Assembly (NCBI GenBank): GCA_900546845.1
Contig: UREK01000039.1
Location: 1 to 14,123, forward strand
Direction of reading: 5' to 3'
Source: an uncultured Eubacteriales bacterium
GTDB taxonomy: Bacteria > Bacillota > Clostridia > Christensenellales > CAG-138
DNA: 14,123 nt
Notes under the pieces: model-generated
The model's input: the letters and a program-made list of their open reading frames with translations, nothing else
Databases searched by the model: none
Told to the model about the DNA's origin: nothing
Translations under genes and position numbers: made by a program
Shown: one piece after another, positions 13,010 to 14,123 of the stretch
Layout: each line of letters begins with the position of its first letter
How positions within the stretch are numbered: the stretch's first letter is position 1

Positions 13010-14002
13010 ATGCCCGTAAATCTGAAAGGACGTTCCCTGTTGACCCTGAAGGACTTTACCCCCGCCGAGATCCGCTACCTGCTGGATCTTGCGCACGACC
13101 TCAAGGCCAAGAAGCGCGCAGGCCTCAAAAACAACCTGCTCGAAGGCAAAAACATCGTACTGCTGTTTGAAAAGACCTCTACCCGCACGCGCTGCGCGTT
13201 CGAGGTCGCCGCGTATGACGAGGGCGCAAACGTTACCTTCCTTTCCAATAGCCAGATGGGCAAAAAGGAATCCCTGGAGGATACTGCAAAGGTGCTCGGC
13301 CGCTTCTATGACGGCATCGAATACCGCGGCTTCAGGCAGTACGACGTGGAGATGCTCGCCAAGCACAGCGGCGTTCCCGTCTGGAACGGCCTGACCGACC
13401 TTTACCACCCGACGCAGATCCTCGCAGACTTCCTGACCATCGAGGAACACGTGCACAAGCCGCTCAGCAAGTGCAAGCTCGTCTACGTGGGCGACGCCCG
13501 CAATAATATGGGCAACTCCCTCATGATCGGCGCGGCAAAGATGGGCATGTCCTTCCTGGGCGTCGCGCCTAAGAGCCTCTTCCCGGACGAGCGCCTTGTG
13601 GCTGAGATGCGCGAGGTAGCCAAGGAGACCGGCGCGACGATCGAATTCTCCGAAAACATAGCGGATGTGAAGGGCGCGGACGCGATCTATACCGACGTCT
13701 GGGTGTCCATGGGCGAGGAAGCGCAGTTCGAGGAGCGCATCAAGCTCCTGACCCCCTACCGCGTGACGATGGACATGATGAAGGCCACCGGAAACCCGGA
13801 CTGCATCTTCCTGCATTGCCTGCCCTCATTCCACGACCTGGAGACGAGCGTTGGCCGGGAAATTTACGAGAAGTTCGGCATCACCGAAATGGAGGTCACC
13901 GACGAGGTGTTCCGCTGCCCGCAATCCAAGGTGTTTGACGAGGCGGAAAACCGCATGCATACCATAAAGGCCGTCATGGTCGCAACCATCGGCAGGCAGT
14001 AA
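13010..14002 (+). CDS. argF: Ornithine carbamoyltransferase
   Basis: The 330-residue enzyme has all the family's signatures: the carbamoyl-phosphate loop S57-T-R-T-R61, H133-P-T-Q136, the S-M-G loop at 233-235 that binds ornithine, and H269-C-L-P272. The length is standard. GGAG precedes the ATG. The reaction joins ornithine and carbamoyl phosphate to give citrulline, or runs in reverse in the arginine deiminase pathway. No arginine-biosynthesis genes are in view, and it is the last gene of an ornithine-degradation cluster. I therefore favour a catabolic role (arcB-like) that yields ornithine from citrulline, but sequence alone does not separate ArgF from ArcB. It follows orr after 73 bases with no visible promoter and is followed by a hairpin. 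Confidence 0.93.
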   Translation: MPVNLKGRSLLTLKDFTPAEIRYLLDLAHDLKAKKRAGLKNNLLEGKNIVLLFEKTSTRTRCAFEVAAYDEGANVTFLSNSQMGKKESLEDTAKVLGRFYDGIEYRGFRQYDVEMLAKHSGVPVWNGLTDLYHPTQILADFLTIEEHVHKPLSKCKLVYVGDARNNMGNSLMIGAAKMGMSFLGVAPKSLFPDERLVAEMREVAKETGATIEFSENIADVKGADAIYTDVWVSMGEEAQFEERIKLLTPYRVTMDMMKATGNPDCIFLHCLPSFHDLETSVGREIYEKFGITEMEVTDEVFRCPQSKVFDEAENRMHTIKAVMVATIGRQ

Positions 14003-14040
14003 GATCCATTTTCAACCGACTTATATTTAAGAAGATTCAA

Positions 14041-14066
14041 GGGGGCGCGCCGGAAGGCGCGCCCCC
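14041..14066 (+). terminator. Hairpin after the carbamoyltransferase, probable end of the cluster
   Basis: GGGGGCGCGCC (14041-14051) pairs perfectly with GGCGCGCCCCC (14056-14066) around a GGAA tetraloop, 38 bases past the stop. The following bases are CAGTTGTCG, with little U character, so the hairpin is very stable but the terminator is not textbook. Gene order ends here. Confidence 0.55.
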
Positions 14067-14094
14067 CAGTTGTCGAAAAAGTCTCTCCGGGATT

Positions 14095-14116
14095 GTCAAG
14101 GGCCGCAGCCCTTGAC
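14095..14116. repeat. Hairpin at the right edge, possibly the end of another dispersed repeat
   Basis: GTCAAGGGC (14095-14103) pairs perfectly with GCCCTTGAC (14108-14116) around CGCA. The GTC-stem-GAC layout with a four-base loop is like the terminal hairpins of the composite repeats, but the flanks (GGGATT before, TTTCAAT after) do not match their ends. The window stops seven bases later, so its nature is open. Confidence 0.35.
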
Positions 14117-14123
14117 TTTCAAT

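Overview
The window looks like the chromosome of a GC-rich, obligately anaerobic member of the Bacillota (Clostridia), probably an amino-acid fermenter of gut or sludge type. This rests on the gene content (oxidative ornithine fermentation with a B12-dependent mutase, reverse-type rubrerythrin), strong AGGAGG-type ribosome binding sites, and dispersed intergenic repeats of a kind I associate with such genomes. Genus cannot be read from the sequence.

Left part (1-3335): the start of a small DUF6809-like gene reads out of the left edge. Divergent from it, across an AT-rich promoter region, is a Cro/C1-type regulator (231-464). A block of dispersed repeats fills 489-946. Next come a rubrerythrin on the minus strand (1107-1652), a divergent Crp/Fnr-type regulator (1780-2424) and a convergent LysR-type regulator (2427-3335).

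Main part (3488-14002): eight plus-strand genes form a complete oxidative ornithine-degradation cluster: ord, ortA, ortB, oraS, oraE, a MutL/GlmL-like ATPase, orr, and an ornithine carbamoyltransferase (argF or a catabolic equivalent). From established biochemistry of Clostridium sticklandii and relatives, Orr turns L-ornithine into D-ornithine. OraS-OraE (PLP plus adenosylcobalamin) converts that to 2,4-diaminopentanoate. Ord oxidatively deaminates it to 2-amino-4-ketopentanoate, and OrtAB cleaves this with CoA to alanine and acetyl-CoA. The MutL-like protein is a likely reactivase or chaperone for the mutase. The carbamoyltransferase probably feeds ornithine in from citrulline. The LysR gene diverges from ord and is the obvious candidate regulator; a good sigma-70-type promoter lies between them.

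The least expected content is non-coding. At least five copies or partial copies of a mosaic, hairpin-rich repeat sit in intergenic gaps, and three of those gaps lie inside the ornithine cluster (ortB/oraS, oraE/mutL-like, mutL-like/orr). The hairpin stems differ between copies yet stay paired, and several loops are GNRA-like, which suggests a structured RNA or single-stranded DNA element. A separate 112-bp module is found inside two copies in opposite orientations. No tRNA, rRNA, CRISPR array, transposase gene or cobalamin riboswitch was recognised.
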